This document shows, in pieces, positions 34,945-43,511 of a DNA stretch of 64,000 nucleotides; within the stretch, counting starts at the first letter, position 1, and every line of letters starts with the position of its first letter. Both the position numbers and the translations under genes were made by a program. Origin of the DNA: JAWXUC01 sp044432975 (lineage in GTDB: Bacteria; Pseudomonadota; Alphaproteobacteria; RF32; CAG-239). Under the pieces are notes generated by a model that was not told where the DNA came from, made no database searches, and was given only the letters and a program-made list of their open reading frames with translations. The stretch spans positions 41,875 to 105,874 of the forward strand of contig JAWXUC010000006.1 of assembly GCA_044432975.1 (NCBI GenBank). Direction: 5' to 3'.

Positions 34945-35661
34945 CTAAAAATTATGCCCTTTGCCTTTTACAATCTTATATTTGTTTTCATCGCCTTTTA
35001 AAAAGTCTATCGTAATATAAGGTTCAATAATTTTATCTTTTTCAGGAATATAAGTCATTTGTTCAATCTGCAAATATTCATTTTGCCAGTTGTTTAATGA
35101 CATACTATCTTTTAGTGGGAGCAGTCTTTTATCTCTAGTCCATGTTTCATGATTTAGGTTTGGGGCATAGTTAGTGATAAACTTTACATTAATTTCAGGA
35201 TGCAACACCGCCACAAGCCCAGCAACTTGACCACCACCAGAAAACCCAACAAGCTCAACTTCAGAATCTTGAGAAACTTCTTTTATAGCGCTAGCCATAG
35301 ATTGAATAACTTCAGGGGCAAATCTTCCTGTTGTCCAAAAAAGTTTGGTGCATTTTTCATCGTTTACAAATTGACAGGGCCTAGCCAAATAAACAACATT
35401 TTCATTAACATCGTTAAAAGCTAAGCCTCTAAAAAATTTGCCTCTAGGGGTAGGGTTGTTTGTTGGGTACCCTTTAGAGTTAAAAGAGTTTCCATCTCCT
35501 TCAATATAAATTTTAACAGCTGCATTGCTTGAGTTTATTTTTTGCCAACTTGCAATAGTAAAATAATCTGTTTTAATTTCGGCATATTTGTATTCTTGCG
35601 GAATCTCAATTTGAGAAGCGCAAGAGGTTAATAAAAAGATTGTTGCAATTATTTTTTTCAT
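34945..35661 (-). CDS. Lipoprotein with alpha/beta-hydrolase fold
   Basis: 238 residues. The N-terminus is a lipoprotein signal (LLTSC, lipidated Cys14). The catalytic features are IYIEGDGNSF near the N-terminus (oxyanion region), the nucleophile elbow GFSGGGQVAGL and a C-terminal GHNF His. These fit serine hydrolases such as esterases. Anchored in the envelope, it may act on extracellular esters; substrate unknown. It is divergent from the CNNM/CBS gene with a 36-bp gap. Confidence 0.75.
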   Translation of the reverse strand: MKKIIATIFLLTSCASQIEIPQEYKYAEIKTDYFTIASWQKINSSNAAVKIYIEGDGNSFNSKGYPTNNPTPRGKFFRGLAFNDVNENVVYLARPCQFVNDEKCTKLFWTTGRFAPEVIQSMASAIKEVSQDSEVELVGFSGGGQVAGLVAVLHPEINVKFITNYAPNLNHETWTRDKRLLPLKDSMSLNNWQNEYLQIEQMTYIPEKDKIIEPYITIDFLKGDENKYKIVKGKGHNF

Positions 35662-35697
35662 AATATATAAATATATTTCAACAAAGGTTAAAAAAAA

Positions 35698-36729
35698 ATG
35701 AGTTTATTAATATTTTTCTTCGTACTATCAATTTCTGTTTCTTTTTTATGTTCTTTATTAGAAGCAGGAATCTTATCAATATCACCAAGTTATATAGCAG
35801 GGTTAGAAGATAAAAACCCTACATTATATAAAAGAATTTCAGCTTATAAAGAGCATATAGACAGACCATTGGCTGCTATCTTAACATTAAACACAATAGC
35901 CCATACAGTTGGCGCAACAGGTGTTGGTGCTCAGGTTGTGGAGCTTTGGGGTAATAAATACATGGGTATAGCTTCAGCAATTATGACTTTGGCAATTTTG
36001 GTCTTATCAGAGATTTTCCCAAAAGTTATTGGTGCAAAATATTACAAAAAATTATTGCCATTTATGTGTGCTTGCTTAAGAGTTATGGTTTTTGTGTTAA
36101 AACCGTTTTTAATTATGTCAGAATTTTTAACATCATGGATGAAAGATAGCGGAGATGATGCTTCAACAGCAGATGAAATTAAAGCCTTGGCAAAAATTGC
36201 TATGGAAGAAAAAGCTCTTAATGAAAATGATTTTAGAATTATCAACAATGTATTGAGCCTAAAAGACATTAAAGTTAAAGATGTTATGACCCCAAGAACG
36301 GTGGTTCAATCTGTTAAGCCAACAATGAAAATTAAAGATTTTGATGCAATGTTGCCAAATCAGCCATTTTCTCGTTTTCCGATTGTAGATGAAGACAAAG
36401 AAGAATTTTTTGGATATATCCACAAATCAAGCTCTTATCAGGCAAAAGATACTCAAACAGTTAAAAGTTTTGCTCAAAAAATGGTTAGTTTATATTCAGA
36501 TGCCAAATTAGATAAGATTTTCCAAATTATGTTAGAAGGCAGAAATCCATTAGCTCTTGTTATGGATCAACACGGCAACTGGGTTGGCATTATTTCTTTA
36601 GAAGATATTTTAGAAACTGTTTTGGGTAAAGAAATTATAGATGAAACAGATACTGTTAGCGATATGCAATTATATGCAAAACTAAAGTGGAAAAGAAAAT
36701 CTAATACAAAAAAGAAGAAAGAAGAATAA
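35698..36729 (+). CDS. CNNM/DUF21-CBS membrane protein (CorC/hemolysin C type)
   Basis: 343 residues. The DUF21 domain has three to four membrane helices at the N-terminus (LEAGILSISPSYI, ILVLSEIFPKVIGAKYYKKL). A CBS pair follows (VKDVMTPRTVV, FSRFPIVDEDKEEFFGYIHK, LALVMDQHGNWVGIISLEDILE). The family is linked to Mg/Co transport or resistance. It is shorter than full CorB-type proteins because the C-terminal CorC_HlyC domain is replaced by a basic tail. The stop overlaps the prfB start by one base (TAATG). Confidence 0.85.
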   Translation: MSLLIFFFVLSISVSFLCSLLEAGILSISPSYIAGLEDKNPTLYKRISAYKEHIDRPLAAILTLNTIAHTVGATGVGAQVVELWGNKYMGIASAIMTLAILVLSEIFPKVIGAKYYKKLLPFMCACLRVMVFVLKPFLIMSEFLTSWMKDSGDDASTADEIKALAKIAMEEKALNENDFRIINNVLSLKDIKVKDVMTPRTVVQSVKPTMKIKDFDAMLPNQPFSRFPIVDEDKEEFFGYIHKSSSYQAKDTQTVKSFAQKMVSLYSDAKLDKIFQIMLEGRNPLALVMDQHGNWVGIISLEDILETVLGKEIIDETDTVSDMQLYAKLKWKRKSNTKKKKEE

Positions 36730-37806
36730 TGCGTGCCGAAATATATAATTTAAATAAAGAAATAGAGCAATCAATAGAGCTTTTAAGGAGGTCTCTTTGA
36801 CTATGATAATGCAGTTTTAAGATTAGAAGAATTAAACGCATTATCTCAAGATGCAACTTTATGGGAAAATCCTGAAAAAGCCCAAAAGTTAATGGCAGAA
36901 AAAAATAGTCTAGAAACTAATTTGAATGATTTTGATGACATTGTAACTTCATTAAAAGAATATTTAGAGTTTGCAGAACTAGAAGAATTTGAAGAAGAGT
37001 GTATTCAACAGCTAGAATCCTTAAAAATCAAAGCTAAAAGATTAGAACTAGAAGCTTTATTGTCTGGCGAGTTGGATTCTTGTAATGCCTTTTTAGAGGT
37101 TCATGCAGGCTCTGGCGGTACAGAATCTTGTGATTGGGCAGAAATGTTGCTTAGAATGTATGTTCGCTGGGCAGAATCTAAAAAATATAAAGTTGAATAT
37201 TTAGAAGAAACAGAAGGCGATGTTGCAGGGCTTAAATCTGCCACCATAAAAATTATTGGCCATAATGCCTATGGTTGGTTAAAAGCAGAAACAGGGGTTC
37301 ATCGTTTGGTTAGAATATCTCCGTTTGATTCTAATGCAAGGCGTCATACAAGCTTTTCATCAATAGGTGTTTATCCAGAAATTGATGATAAAATAGAAAT
37401 AGAAGTAAACGAATCTGATTGTCGTATAGATACATATAGAGCAAGTGGCGCTGGTGGTCAGCATATTAACAAAACCGATTCTGCGGTTAGAATAACTCAC
37501 AACCCAACAGGAATTGTGGTTCAGTGCCAAAACCAACGCTCTCAGTTTCAAAACAGAGACGCAGCATGGAAAATGCTTAAAGCCAGATTGTATGAACTAG
37601 AAGTCAAAAAAAGAGAAGATAAAGCCCAACAAGAAAGAGATGCTCAATCAGAAAATGGTTGGGGACATCAAATTAGATCTTATGTTCTACAACCATATAA
37701 AATGATAAAAGACTTAAGAACAGAGGCTGAAACATCAGAGACAAAAGGTGTCTTAGACGGTAATATAGATTTGTTTCTATCAGCATCTTTAGCTGCTGGT
37801 TTATAA
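36729..37806 (+). CDS. prfB: Peptide chain release factor 2, programmed +1 frameshift
   Basis: RF2 releases peptides at UGA and UAA. The gene starts at 36729, runs 23 codons and meets an in-frame TGA at 36798-36800 inside AGGAGGTCTCTTTGAC. That is the known autoregulatory site: an internal Shine-Dalgarno (AGGAGG), the CTT slippery codon and TGA-C. Reading continues in the +1 frame (GAC at 36799) to 37806, giving 358 residues in all. The domain marks are intact: SPFDSN, the tripeptide that reads UGA, and GAGGQHINKT with the catalytic GGQ. A gene finder without frameshift handling would start it wrongly at 36892. Confidence 0.96.
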
Positions 37807-38203
37807 TTTTTCTTTTTTTATCGTCATGCTGAATTTATTTCAGCATCTTCTAGCTGTTGATTTGTAGGGGTGATTATTAATCGCCACTATTGCCATAAGG
37901 CAATGAAAATAAGGATGTATATAGCAAACGCAAAATTATTTGATTGCATATCTCTTGTAGGGAACAGTCTTGAGTGTTCCTTGTATAATATGGCTAATTT
38001 CAAAGGAATGGTCAAGACCATTCCCTACAAATATTCAATATTTCCCAAACCCTTCTTGTGAAACTTTTGTTACAGCAGTGTTTCTTTAGTAAAAACAACG
38101 ACTTATAGTGGTTTTTTATCTCGTTTTTTTTCTTGAAAAATATCTTTTTTTAACGTATTCTAAAAGGGTAAATGAGTTTTTGTATAAAAAAAGGAGAAAA
38201 ACA
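37807..38203. repeat. Repeat field with inverted copy of the 127-bp repeat core
   Basis: About 400 bases without a gene. Contains ATGCTGAA...TTCAGCAT (37824-37847) and a TGTAGGGGTGATTA hairpin near 37864. The inverted core of the 127-bp repeat lies at 37955-38030, with one base difference from the copies at 18750 and 46969. The AT-rich 3' end carries the AAGGAG before 38204. Confidence 0.75.
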
Positions 38204-38566
38204 ATGACTTTTATTAAAAAAAATATATGGACTATTTTAAGCTTAACACTTGTAATGGTTCTTTCTATGACAGGTGGTGCTAGTGCTGCTTCTGTTACTG
38301 GTGATGATAGTATTGAAGGCATCGCTTTAGATAAAGGTGTTCAAGTATTTAAAGCTGCTAGAAATATAATGTTTGTTATTGGTGGTTTTGGTCTTGTAGC
38401 TGTTGCTTTTGCTGCTATTGCAGGTAAAATGAACTGGAAATGGGTTGGCTCATTAGCAATTGGTTTAGGTATTATTGCTGCTGCATCTGCAGTTATCGAC
38501 TACGTAACAGGTGACGGTTTATCAGGTGGCGTAAACAACGAAGCATTTGAAGATACTTTGAAATAG
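38204..38566 (+). CDS. VirB2/TrbC-like pilin 1
   Basis: 120 residues from the ATG at 38204 (AAGGAG upstream). A long signal peptide ends GGASA. Two hydrophobic helices follow (IMFVIGGFGLVAVAFAAIAG and VGSLAIGLGIIAAASAVI) separated by a KMNWKW loop, the VirB2/TrbC layout. VirB2 proteins form conjugative or effector-delivery type IV secretion pili after processing in the inner membrane. It is first of three tandem paralogues; each keeps the G-x-(I/M)-(N/S)-W-K loop. No other T4SS gene is in the window. Confidence 0.75.
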   Translation: MTFIKKNIWTILSLTLVMVLSMTGGASAASVTGDDSIEGIALDKGVQVFKAARNIMFVIGGFGLVAVAFAAIAGKMNWKWVGSLAIGLGIIAAASAVIDYVTGDGLSGGVNNEAFEDTLK

Positions 38567-38609
38567 TCATTAATGTTAAATATATAACAACAAGAAAGGA
38601 GTGCATGTC

Positions 38610-38939
38610 ATGAATAAAAATATCAATATTTATACTTTATTTATAAGTGTGCTTCTTTCTGTTGTTTTTTTAAGCAATCCTGCTTTTGCAGAAAGTAGTG
38701 GATTGTTCTCAGATCTGATAGATAAAGGTTCAGAAATCTTTATGGGAATGAGAGATATTATCTATGTTGTTTCTGGCTTTGGTATAATAGGTGTTGCTAT
38801 AGGTGGCTTTTTTGGTAATATCAACTGGAAGTGGATAGGCGCTATTATTATAGGGCTTATGGTTATTGCTTCAACTGCTGCTTTTATTGAATATATCACT
38901 GGTGAAGAAGTTGGTAGTATAACAGATACACTGAAATAG
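38610..38939 (+). CDS. VirB2/TrbC-like pilin 2
   Basis: 109 residues from the ATG at 38610, with AAGGAG 8 bp upstream; a GTG at 38601 is inside the ribosome site. Signal peptide ends NPAFA. The two helices flank a NINWKW loop, and the C-terminus ends ITDTLK much like pilin 1 (EDTLK). It is probably a diverged duplicate, 43 bp downstream of the first. Confidence 0.75.
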   Translation: MNKNINIYTLFISVLLSVVFLSNPAFAESSGLFSDLIDKGSEIFMGMRDIIYVVSGFGIIGVAIGGFFGNINWKWIGAIIIGLMVIASTAAFIEYITGEEVGSITDTLK

Positions 38940-38951
38940 AGGAGATAAAAA

Positions 38952-39326
38952 ATGATAAAATTTATAAAAAAAATAGTTTTCTTAGCATTTTTTATGTGCT
39001 TTATTTGTGCTACTCAGGCTTATGCTGCTGATAATATATTTTCAAAAATTATTGCAAAATCAACACAAGTATTAGTTGCTGCAAAAAACATCTCTTATGT
39101 TATTGCAGGTCTTGGCTTAATTGTGTTTTCTTGGAGTGCTATTTTTGGTAAAATCTCTTGGAAACACTTTTTTAATATTGCAATAGGTTTGTTTATGTTA
39201 TCTGCAATGGGTGCTTTTATTAGCTTTTTCATTACTAAAAGTGGTGGCGATTATACTTCATTGCAATACGGCAATAGTCTTGGCACATCTTTCCAAGATA
39301 CCAATGGTACAACAGGTAGTTTGTAA
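38952..39326 (+). CDS. VirB2/TrbC-like pilin 3
   Basis: 124 residues. Signal peptide ending AYA, helices around KNISYVIAGLGLIVF and ALGAFISFF-like sequence, and a KISWKH loop. It is the most diverged copy, with a Gly/Ser/Thr-rich C-terminal tail. GAGGAG lies before the ATG, 12 bp after pilin 2. A strong terminator follows, closing the three-gene unit. Confidence 0.72.
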   Translation: MIKFIKKIVFLAFFMCFICATQAYAADNIFSKIIAKSTQVLVAAKNISYVIAGLGLIVFSWSAIFGKISWKHFFNIAIGLFMLSAMGAFISFFITKSGGDYTSLQYGNSLGTSFQDTNGTTGSL

Positions 39327-39344
39327 ACATTAAAAACATATAAT

Positions 39345-39372
39345 AAAAAGCCTCGCAATTGTGAGGCTTTTT
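39345..39372. terminator. Bidirectional terminator between pilins and rpmG
   Basis: AAAAAGCCTC pairs with GAGGCTTTTT around GCAATTGT. It serves the plus-strand pilin unit and the minus-strand rpmG. Confidence 0.85.
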
Positions 39373-39390
39373 TTAATGAGAAATAAAATA

Positions 39391-39561
39391 TTATTTTAAT
39401 TTCTTTTCAACAAACTCTTCGTGTTTTCTAGTCTTTTTATCATATTTTTTTACAGACATTTTTTCAGGATGAGTTCTTGGATTTTTTTCTGCCAAATAAA
39501 AAGTTCCGCTACCTGCAGTGCTTTCTAATTTAACTTTTACTTTAACTGCTTTTTTTGCCAT
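39391..39561 (-). CDS. rpmG: 50S ribosomal protein L33
   Basis: 56 residues, short enough to be missed by length cut-offs. It starts MAKKAVKVKVKLESTAGSG and continues FYLAEKNPRTHPEKMSVKKY, with a basic tail, the zinc-free L33 form with no Cys. AAAGGAAAG lies upstream. It is a structural protein of the large subunit near the E site. Confidence 0.95.
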   Translation of the reverse strand: MAKKAVKVKVKLESTAGSGTFYLAEKNPRTHPEKMSVKKYDKKTRKHEEFVEKKLK

Positions 39562-39643
39562 TTTCTTCTTTCCTTTTAAGATTATTGGGTTACTATATAT
39601 ATAAATTTTGTTTTGTCAACACTTAAAATAAAAGGAGTGAGAT

Positions 39644-40105
39644 ATGTTTTCTGATAAATGGAATATTAGATTTATGGAATTGGCTTTAGTGTTTGCAACA
39701 TGGTCAAAGGATACATCTACAAAAACAGGGGCCGTGGTTATTGGTCCAGATAAAGAAATTAGGGCAACAGGTTATAATGGCTTTGTAAGAGGTGTTGATG
39801 ATGATAAAGCAGAGCGCTATGAAAGACCAACAAAATATGATTTCTTTGAACACGCAGAAAGAAATGCGGTTTATAATGCTTGTTTAACAGGCACAACCCT
39901 AAAAGGATGCACAATGTATGCTTCTCATCCTCCTTGTACAGATTGCGCAAGAGCAATAATCCAGTCTGGCATTAAAAGAGTGTATACCAGAGAATCTGCA
40001 TTCCCAAAGAATTTAGAGACATCTGCTCATTGGAATGAAAAAGCTTCTTATTCAGAAGAAATGTTCAAAGAAGCCGGTGTTGAATATATAAAGCTCCCAA
40101 TGTAA
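39644..40105 (+). CDS. Deoxycytidylate (dCMP) deaminase
   Basis: 153 residues of the zinc-dependent cytidine/dCMP deaminase family. HAERNAVYNA supplies the zinc His and catalytic Glu, and HPPCTDCARAII the two zinc Cys. The N-terminal KDTSTKTGAVVIGPD and YNGFVRGVDD match dCMP deaminases of the ComEB type. The enzyme makes dUMP for thymidylate synthesis. AAAGGAG precedes the ATG. Confidence 0.88.
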   Translation: MFSDKWNIRFMELALVFATWSKDTSTKTGAVVIGPDKEIRATGYNGFVRGVDDDKAERYERPTKYDFFEHAERNAVYNACLTGTTLKGCTMYASHPPCTDCARAIIQSGIKRVYTRESAFPKNLETSAHWNEKASYSEEMFKEAGVEYIKLPM

Positions 40106-40117
40106 AACCTATTAATT

Positions 40118-40161
40118 TGTCCCCCTTGCGGGGAAAATGTCACAAAGTGACAAAAGGGGGT
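40118..40161. repeat. Nested CCCCC/GGGGG hairpin, copy 1
   Basis: Outer arms CCCCCTT and AAGGGGG enclose GCGGGG and an inner hairpin TGTCAC/GTGACA. A copy at 45735-45780 keeps the outer arms but has inner arms TGTCAT/ATGACA, so the inner stem changed in a compensated way. It could act as a terminator for dcd-type and parC transcripts. Confidence 0.65.
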
Positions 40162-40276
40162 ATAAAATTATCCTTGCTTTTATCAATATAGCTAATTAAC
40201 TATATTAATCATTTGGTTATATTGAATCCTTCTTTCTCTTAATTATATCATTTATATAATTTAAAGGAGGAATAAT

Positions 40277-40507
40277 ATGTCTAATATAACCAAAAGACAA
40301 TTTGAGGTGTTAAGCCTTGTCGCTCAAGGAATGGCAAATAAAGAGATTGCAAATTCACTACATATCAGCGAATCGACAGTAAAATTACACATGCATGGGC
40401 TTTTTAAAAATCTAAATGTAAATAACAGAACCCAAGCCCTAATAGCCGCTCAAGAATCTCACATCTTAAAAAAAGAAGAACCAGATATTTTATATAAATT
40501 GGTTTAG
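40277..40507 (+). CDS. Solo LuxR-type helix-turn-helix protein
   Basis: 76 residues that are little more than a GerE/LuxR DNA-binding domain: TKRQFEVLSLVAQGMANKEI, then ANSLHISESTVKLHMHGLFKNLNVNNRTQAL. It lacks any receiver or autoinducer domain. AAAGGAGG lies before the ATG. A palindrome AATATAG-8-CTATATT (40185-40206) lies upstream, and similar AATATA...TATATT pairs lie downstream. It may act as a direct regulator by dimerising on such sites; targets unknown. Confidence 0.82.
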   Translation: MSNITKRQFEVLSLVAQGMANKEIANSLHISESTVKLHMHGLFKNLNVNNRTQALIAAQESHILKKEEPDILYKLV

Positions 40508-40571
40508 AGCGTTTCACTAAAAGATATCACTACTGTCAGGTTAAAAATGGGAAAAGGCAATCATAATATAG

Positions 40572-40756
40572 TTAGTTATATTGTTTTTACTTGAAAATTT
40601 ACAAAATTACGTCATTGCAAGCGAAGCGTGGCAATCTAGTCAAAAAATGTAGCAATATAAATTTACTGGATTGCCGCGCTGCGCTCGCAATGACATGAAA
40701 TATTAGTTATTTTTGCAAAAAAACTCTAACCCATCTTCATAATTTAAAATGGTCTA
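40572..40756. repeat. About 185-bp direct repeat, copy 1
   Basis: Highly similar to 40915-41097, same orientation. Each copy has TTAGTTATATTG, two opposed ATTGC...GCAAT modules and a TTGCAAAAA...CATCTTCATAAT tail. Confidence 0.8.
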
Positions 40757-40811
40757 AACAAAACAAATATAGCTAACTAATTATATTTTGATTGTATTGT
40801 GCACTGAAAAA

Positions 40812-40885
40812 AGTAGGGGAGACGTTTCGCCCTTGCCCCCCTCCTTTTGGCACTGCGTAACGGCGGGAGCAACCCCCCGCCCTAC
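40812..40885. repeat. GC-rich core of the 210-bp repeat, third copy
   Basis: GACGTTTCGCCCTTGC...GGCGGGAGCAA...CCGCCCTAC, as in 11130-11340 and 13245-13445, sitting between the two copies of the 185-bp repeat. Confidence 0.6.
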
Positions 40886-40914
40886 GTTTAGATTCACTAG
40901 CATTTTAAAATCAA

Positions 40915-41097
40915 TTAGTTATATTGTTTTTACTTGAAAATTTACAAAATTACGTCATTGCGAGCGAAGCGTGGCAATCTAGTTAAAAAAATGTAGCATA
41001 AATTTACTGGATTGCCGCGCTGCGCTCGCAATGACGTAAAATATTAGTTATTTTTGCAAAAACCCTCTAACCCATCTTCATAATTTTAAATGGTCTA
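40915..41097. repeat. About 183-bp direct repeat, copy 2
   Basis: Second copy of 40572-40756. The whole stretch 40508-41140 carries no gene I can support. Confidence 0.8.
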
Positions 41098-41141
41098 GTG
41101 TGCTGAAATAAATTAAGCATAACGGTAGAATTATGCAATAT

Positions 41142-41170
41142 AAAAAAAAGACCGCTTATTTGCGGTCTTA
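41142..41170 (-). terminator. Terminator of infA
   Basis: AAGACCGC pairs with GCGGTCTT around six bases, with an eight-base T-run on the minus strand. Confidence 0.85.
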
Positions 41171-41174
41171 AATT

Positions 41175-41399
41175 TTAGTCTTTATGGCGGAACATAATTC
41201 TTCCTTTAGAAAGGTCATAAGGTGTCATTTCAACATCAACTTTATCCCCAACCATAACTCTAATTCTAAATTTTCTCATTTTGCCAGCAGTATGAGCAAT
41301 GATTTCATGGCCATTTTCAAGTTTAACTTTAAACATTGCGTTTGGCAATTTATCAATAACTTCACCAGCAAATTGTAATAATTCTTCTTTTTCACTCAT
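41175..41399 (-). CDS. infA: Translation initiation factor IF-1
   Basis: 74 residues, the OB-fold S1-type IF-1: [62 protein letters not shown]-1 binds the 30S A site. The N-terminus (MSEKEELLQ) is slightly changed from the usual MAKEE. It has its own terminator. Confidence 0.97.
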   Translation of the reverse strand: MSEKEELLQFAGEVIDKLPNAMFKVKLENGHEIIAHTAGKMRKFRIRVMVGDKVDVEMTPYDLSKGRIMFRHKD

Positions 41400-41451
41400 A
41401 TTTATTTATCCTTTTGCTCTTTTATACTTTATTTTTTTTAAAGGTCAATAC

Positions 41452-41481
41452 AAAAAAATAACGCCAGTTTATGGCGTTATT
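41452..41481 (-). terminator. Terminator of hpf-ptsN
   Basis: AATAACGCCA pairs with TGGCGTTATT around five bases, with a T-run on the minus strand. Confidence 0.85.
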
Positions 41482-41495
41482 TTGAAAATGTTTAA

Positions 41496-41954
41496 TTAGC
41501 AAGCTTCATCAACATTTTTTAATATTGCATGCAATTCAATGTTTTGTTTTGCATTTCTTAGCTTGTTACAAAGGTTTTCATCTTTTAATACTCTAGAAAT
41601 TGATGCCAAAGCAGTTAAATGATCAGCGCCATTGTTTTCTGGAGATAATAATAAAAACATTAAATCAACAGGAGCATTATCAACAGACTGAAAATCAATA
41701 GGGTTGTCAAGCGCTACAAAAAAAGCATAAACCTTATTGATGTCAGGGATTCTAGCGTGAGGAATGGCTGTTCTATTACCAAATCCAGTTGAGCCAAGAT
41801 TTTCTCTTTCAAGAAGAGCATCAAAGATGATTCTTTTGTCAACTTTAGTTTGTTTAGAGGCAACATCTGCAAGTGTTTCTAATAAACTTCTTTTATTTTG
41901 AGGTCTAATATTAACAACAAAACAATCCTCATTAATCATATCTGTAATTTTCAT
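41496..41954 (-). CDS. ptsN: Nitrogen-regulatory PTS EIIA component
   Basis: 152 residues of the EIIA-Ntr/fructose type. The active-site His is in RTAIPHARIP within FGNRTAIPHARI, preceded by ERENLGSTG. PtsN is phosphorylated by the PTS-Ntr chain and regulates nitrogen and potassium responses. It is encoded 17 bp downstream of hpf, the usual pairing; rpoN is not in the window. Confidence 0.92.
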   Translation of the reverse strand: MKITDMINEDCFVVNIRPQNKRSLLETLADVASKQTKVDKRIIFDALLERENLGSTGFGNRTAIPHARIPDINKVYAFFVALDNPIDFQSVDNAPVDLMFLLLSPENNGADHLTALASISRVLKDENLCNKLRNAKQNIELHAILKNVDEAC

Positions 41955-41971
41955 TTTATGTTCCTATATAA

Positions 41972-42535
41972 TTAAGCGCTTTTAGGCTCAACCCAACCAA
42001 TATTACCATCTTTTCTAAGATAAACCATGTTGATTTGGTTTGTAGCAGAGTTTTTGAACATCAAAGCATCTTCACTAGACAAGTCCATGTGCATAATTGC
42101 TTCACTAACGCTACAAGTAGGAACCATAGCACCAGTTTCTGCAATAGTTAATGGAGTTTGTTCAACTTCTAATTCTGCTTCATTGTTTGTATCAAAAGAA
42201 AATACAGACATATTAGCAACTTCAGCATAAGAAACCTTACCCTTACGAGCGCTAATTTTAGATTTATTTCTACGTAAACGAGTGTTGATTTTAGACAATG
42301 CATCATCAAAAGCAGAATAAGGGTCAGCGCCATTGCCACTACCTTTTAAGATAAGTTCTTTTGCAGGATGCACAACGATTTCAGCATCAAAAGATTCGCC
42401 TTCTTTAGAAAAAGAAACAATAGCGTCAAAAGCATCTGCAAAATATTTTTCTACAGTAGCGCTTAAAGCTTCATTGCAATGAGCTTTTAATTTTTCGCTA
42501 ACGTCAACTTGTTTTTCGTTATATGTAATTTCCAT
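41972..42535 (-). CDS. hpf: Ribosome hibernation-promoting factor, long form
   Basis: 187 residues. The N-terminal S30AE domain (ITYNEKQVDVSEKLKAHCNE, GADPYSAFDDALSKINTRLRR) is followed by a linker and a C-terminal dimerisation domain (PLTIAETGAM, then SVSEAIMHMDLSSEDALMFK). Long Hpf makes 100S ribosome dimers in stationary phase. The C-terminal domain appears complete, ending NIGWVEPK. Confidence 0.93.
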   Translation of the reverse strand: MEITYNEKQVDVSEKLKAHCNEALSATVEKYFADAFDAIVSFSKEGESFDAEIVVHPAKELILKGSGNGADPYSAFDDALSKINTRLRRNKSKISARKGKVSYAEVANMSVFSFDTNNEAELEVEQTPLTIAETGAMVPTCSVSEAIMHMDLSSEDALMFKNSATNQINMVYLRKDGNIGWVEPKSA

Positions 42536-42608
42536 TTGATTTTCCTTTACCTATATTAAATTTGTCTTATTAATAAGAACTTTTTTAACAAAAGTCAATA
42601 GAAATAAG

Positions 42609-43436
42609 TTATCTATTCTCACTTGCCTTATAACAACCTAAGAATAATAGCTCTTCAGAGAAGAAATTTAGCTCTTCTAGTGCGTTTTTTAAAGACTTAT
42701 TGTCATAGTGAGCCATAACTTCAATATAAAATTGAGCAGACACAAAGTGTCCGTCAATCAAATAGCTTTCAATTTTTGTAATATTAACTCCGTTTGTGGC
42801 AAAGCCTCCAAGGGCTTTGTAAAGAGCAGATGGAATGTTTTTTAACTTGAAGACAAAAGATGTTACATATTTTTCATCTTGTTTATATTCAGGAATATCT
42901 TTTTTACACGCCATAACTAAAAATCTGGTTGTATTGTTATTTGCATTGTGGATATTTTCAGATAAAAGCTTAAGGTTGTTGATTTTTCCAGCTTCTTTAG
43001 ATGCAATACAAGCAAGACTAACATCTTCTAATTCAATTATTTCTTCACAAGACTTTGCGGTGTCAATTCTGGGAATTGGCTGAATTTTTTGTTTTTTCAA
43101 AAACTCAGAACATTGCGATAAAGCCTGAGGGTGAGAATATGCTTGCTCAATATCTTTAAGCTCTGCATTTTTAAGCCCCCAAAGTTGATGTTCTATTTTT
43201 AAGAAATATTCACCTGTTATATACACCTTTATTTCGGGCAATAAGAAGTGTACGTCAGCAACTCTTCCTGCATTAGAATTTTCAACAGGAATAACAGCAT
43301 AATCTACTTTTTTTGTTTTAACCGCATTCATTGCTTCTTCAAAAGTATCAAAGTCAATATATTCAGCTTTTGGAAATATATTTTTAGATGCAATATAAGA
43401 ATAAGCGCCGATGCGCCCTTGGTAAGCTATTTTCAT
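42609..43436 (-). CDS. pheA: Prephenate dehydratase
   Basis: 275 residues from the ATG at 43436 (AGAGG about 7 bp upstream; a further 15 in-frame codons upstream are unlikely). The catalytic domain starts KIAYQGRIGAYSY, has DYAVIPVENSNAGRV and NNTTRFLVMA with the essential Thr-Arg-Phe. The C-terminal ACT domain (TSFVFKLKNIPSALYKALG, ESYLIDGHF) binds phenylalanine for feedback control. There is no chorismate mutase domain, as usual in Alphaproteobacteria. Divergent from parC. Confidence 0.94.
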   Translation of the reverse strand: MKIAYQGRIGAYSYIASKNIFPKAEYIDFDTFEEAMNAVKTKKVDYAVIPVENSNAGRVADVHFLLPEIKVYITGEYFLKIEHQLWGLKNAELKDIEQAYSHPQALSQCSEFLKKQKIQPIPRIDTAKSCEEIIELEDVSLACIASKEAGKINNLKLLSENIHNANNNTTRFLVMACKKDIPEYKQDEKYVTSFVFKLKNIPSALYKALGGFATNGVNITKIESYLIDGHFVSAQFYIEVMAHYDNKSLKNALEELNFFSEELLFLGCYKASENR

Positions 43437-43511
43437 TTTCATCCTCTTTTTCATAAAATGGTTTATATAGATTATTGACAATTTAAGTTAAATGCAATAA
43501 ATATTTTAGCT

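Noticed and set aside
36892..37806. prfB as a 304-residue gene starting at 36892
   Set aside because: The N-terminal part of RF2 is encoded upstream through the programmed frameshift, and there is no ribosome site at 36892.
40572..41097. CRISPR-like array of repeats
   Set aside because: Two long direct copies with conserved interior, not short repeats with unique spacers.
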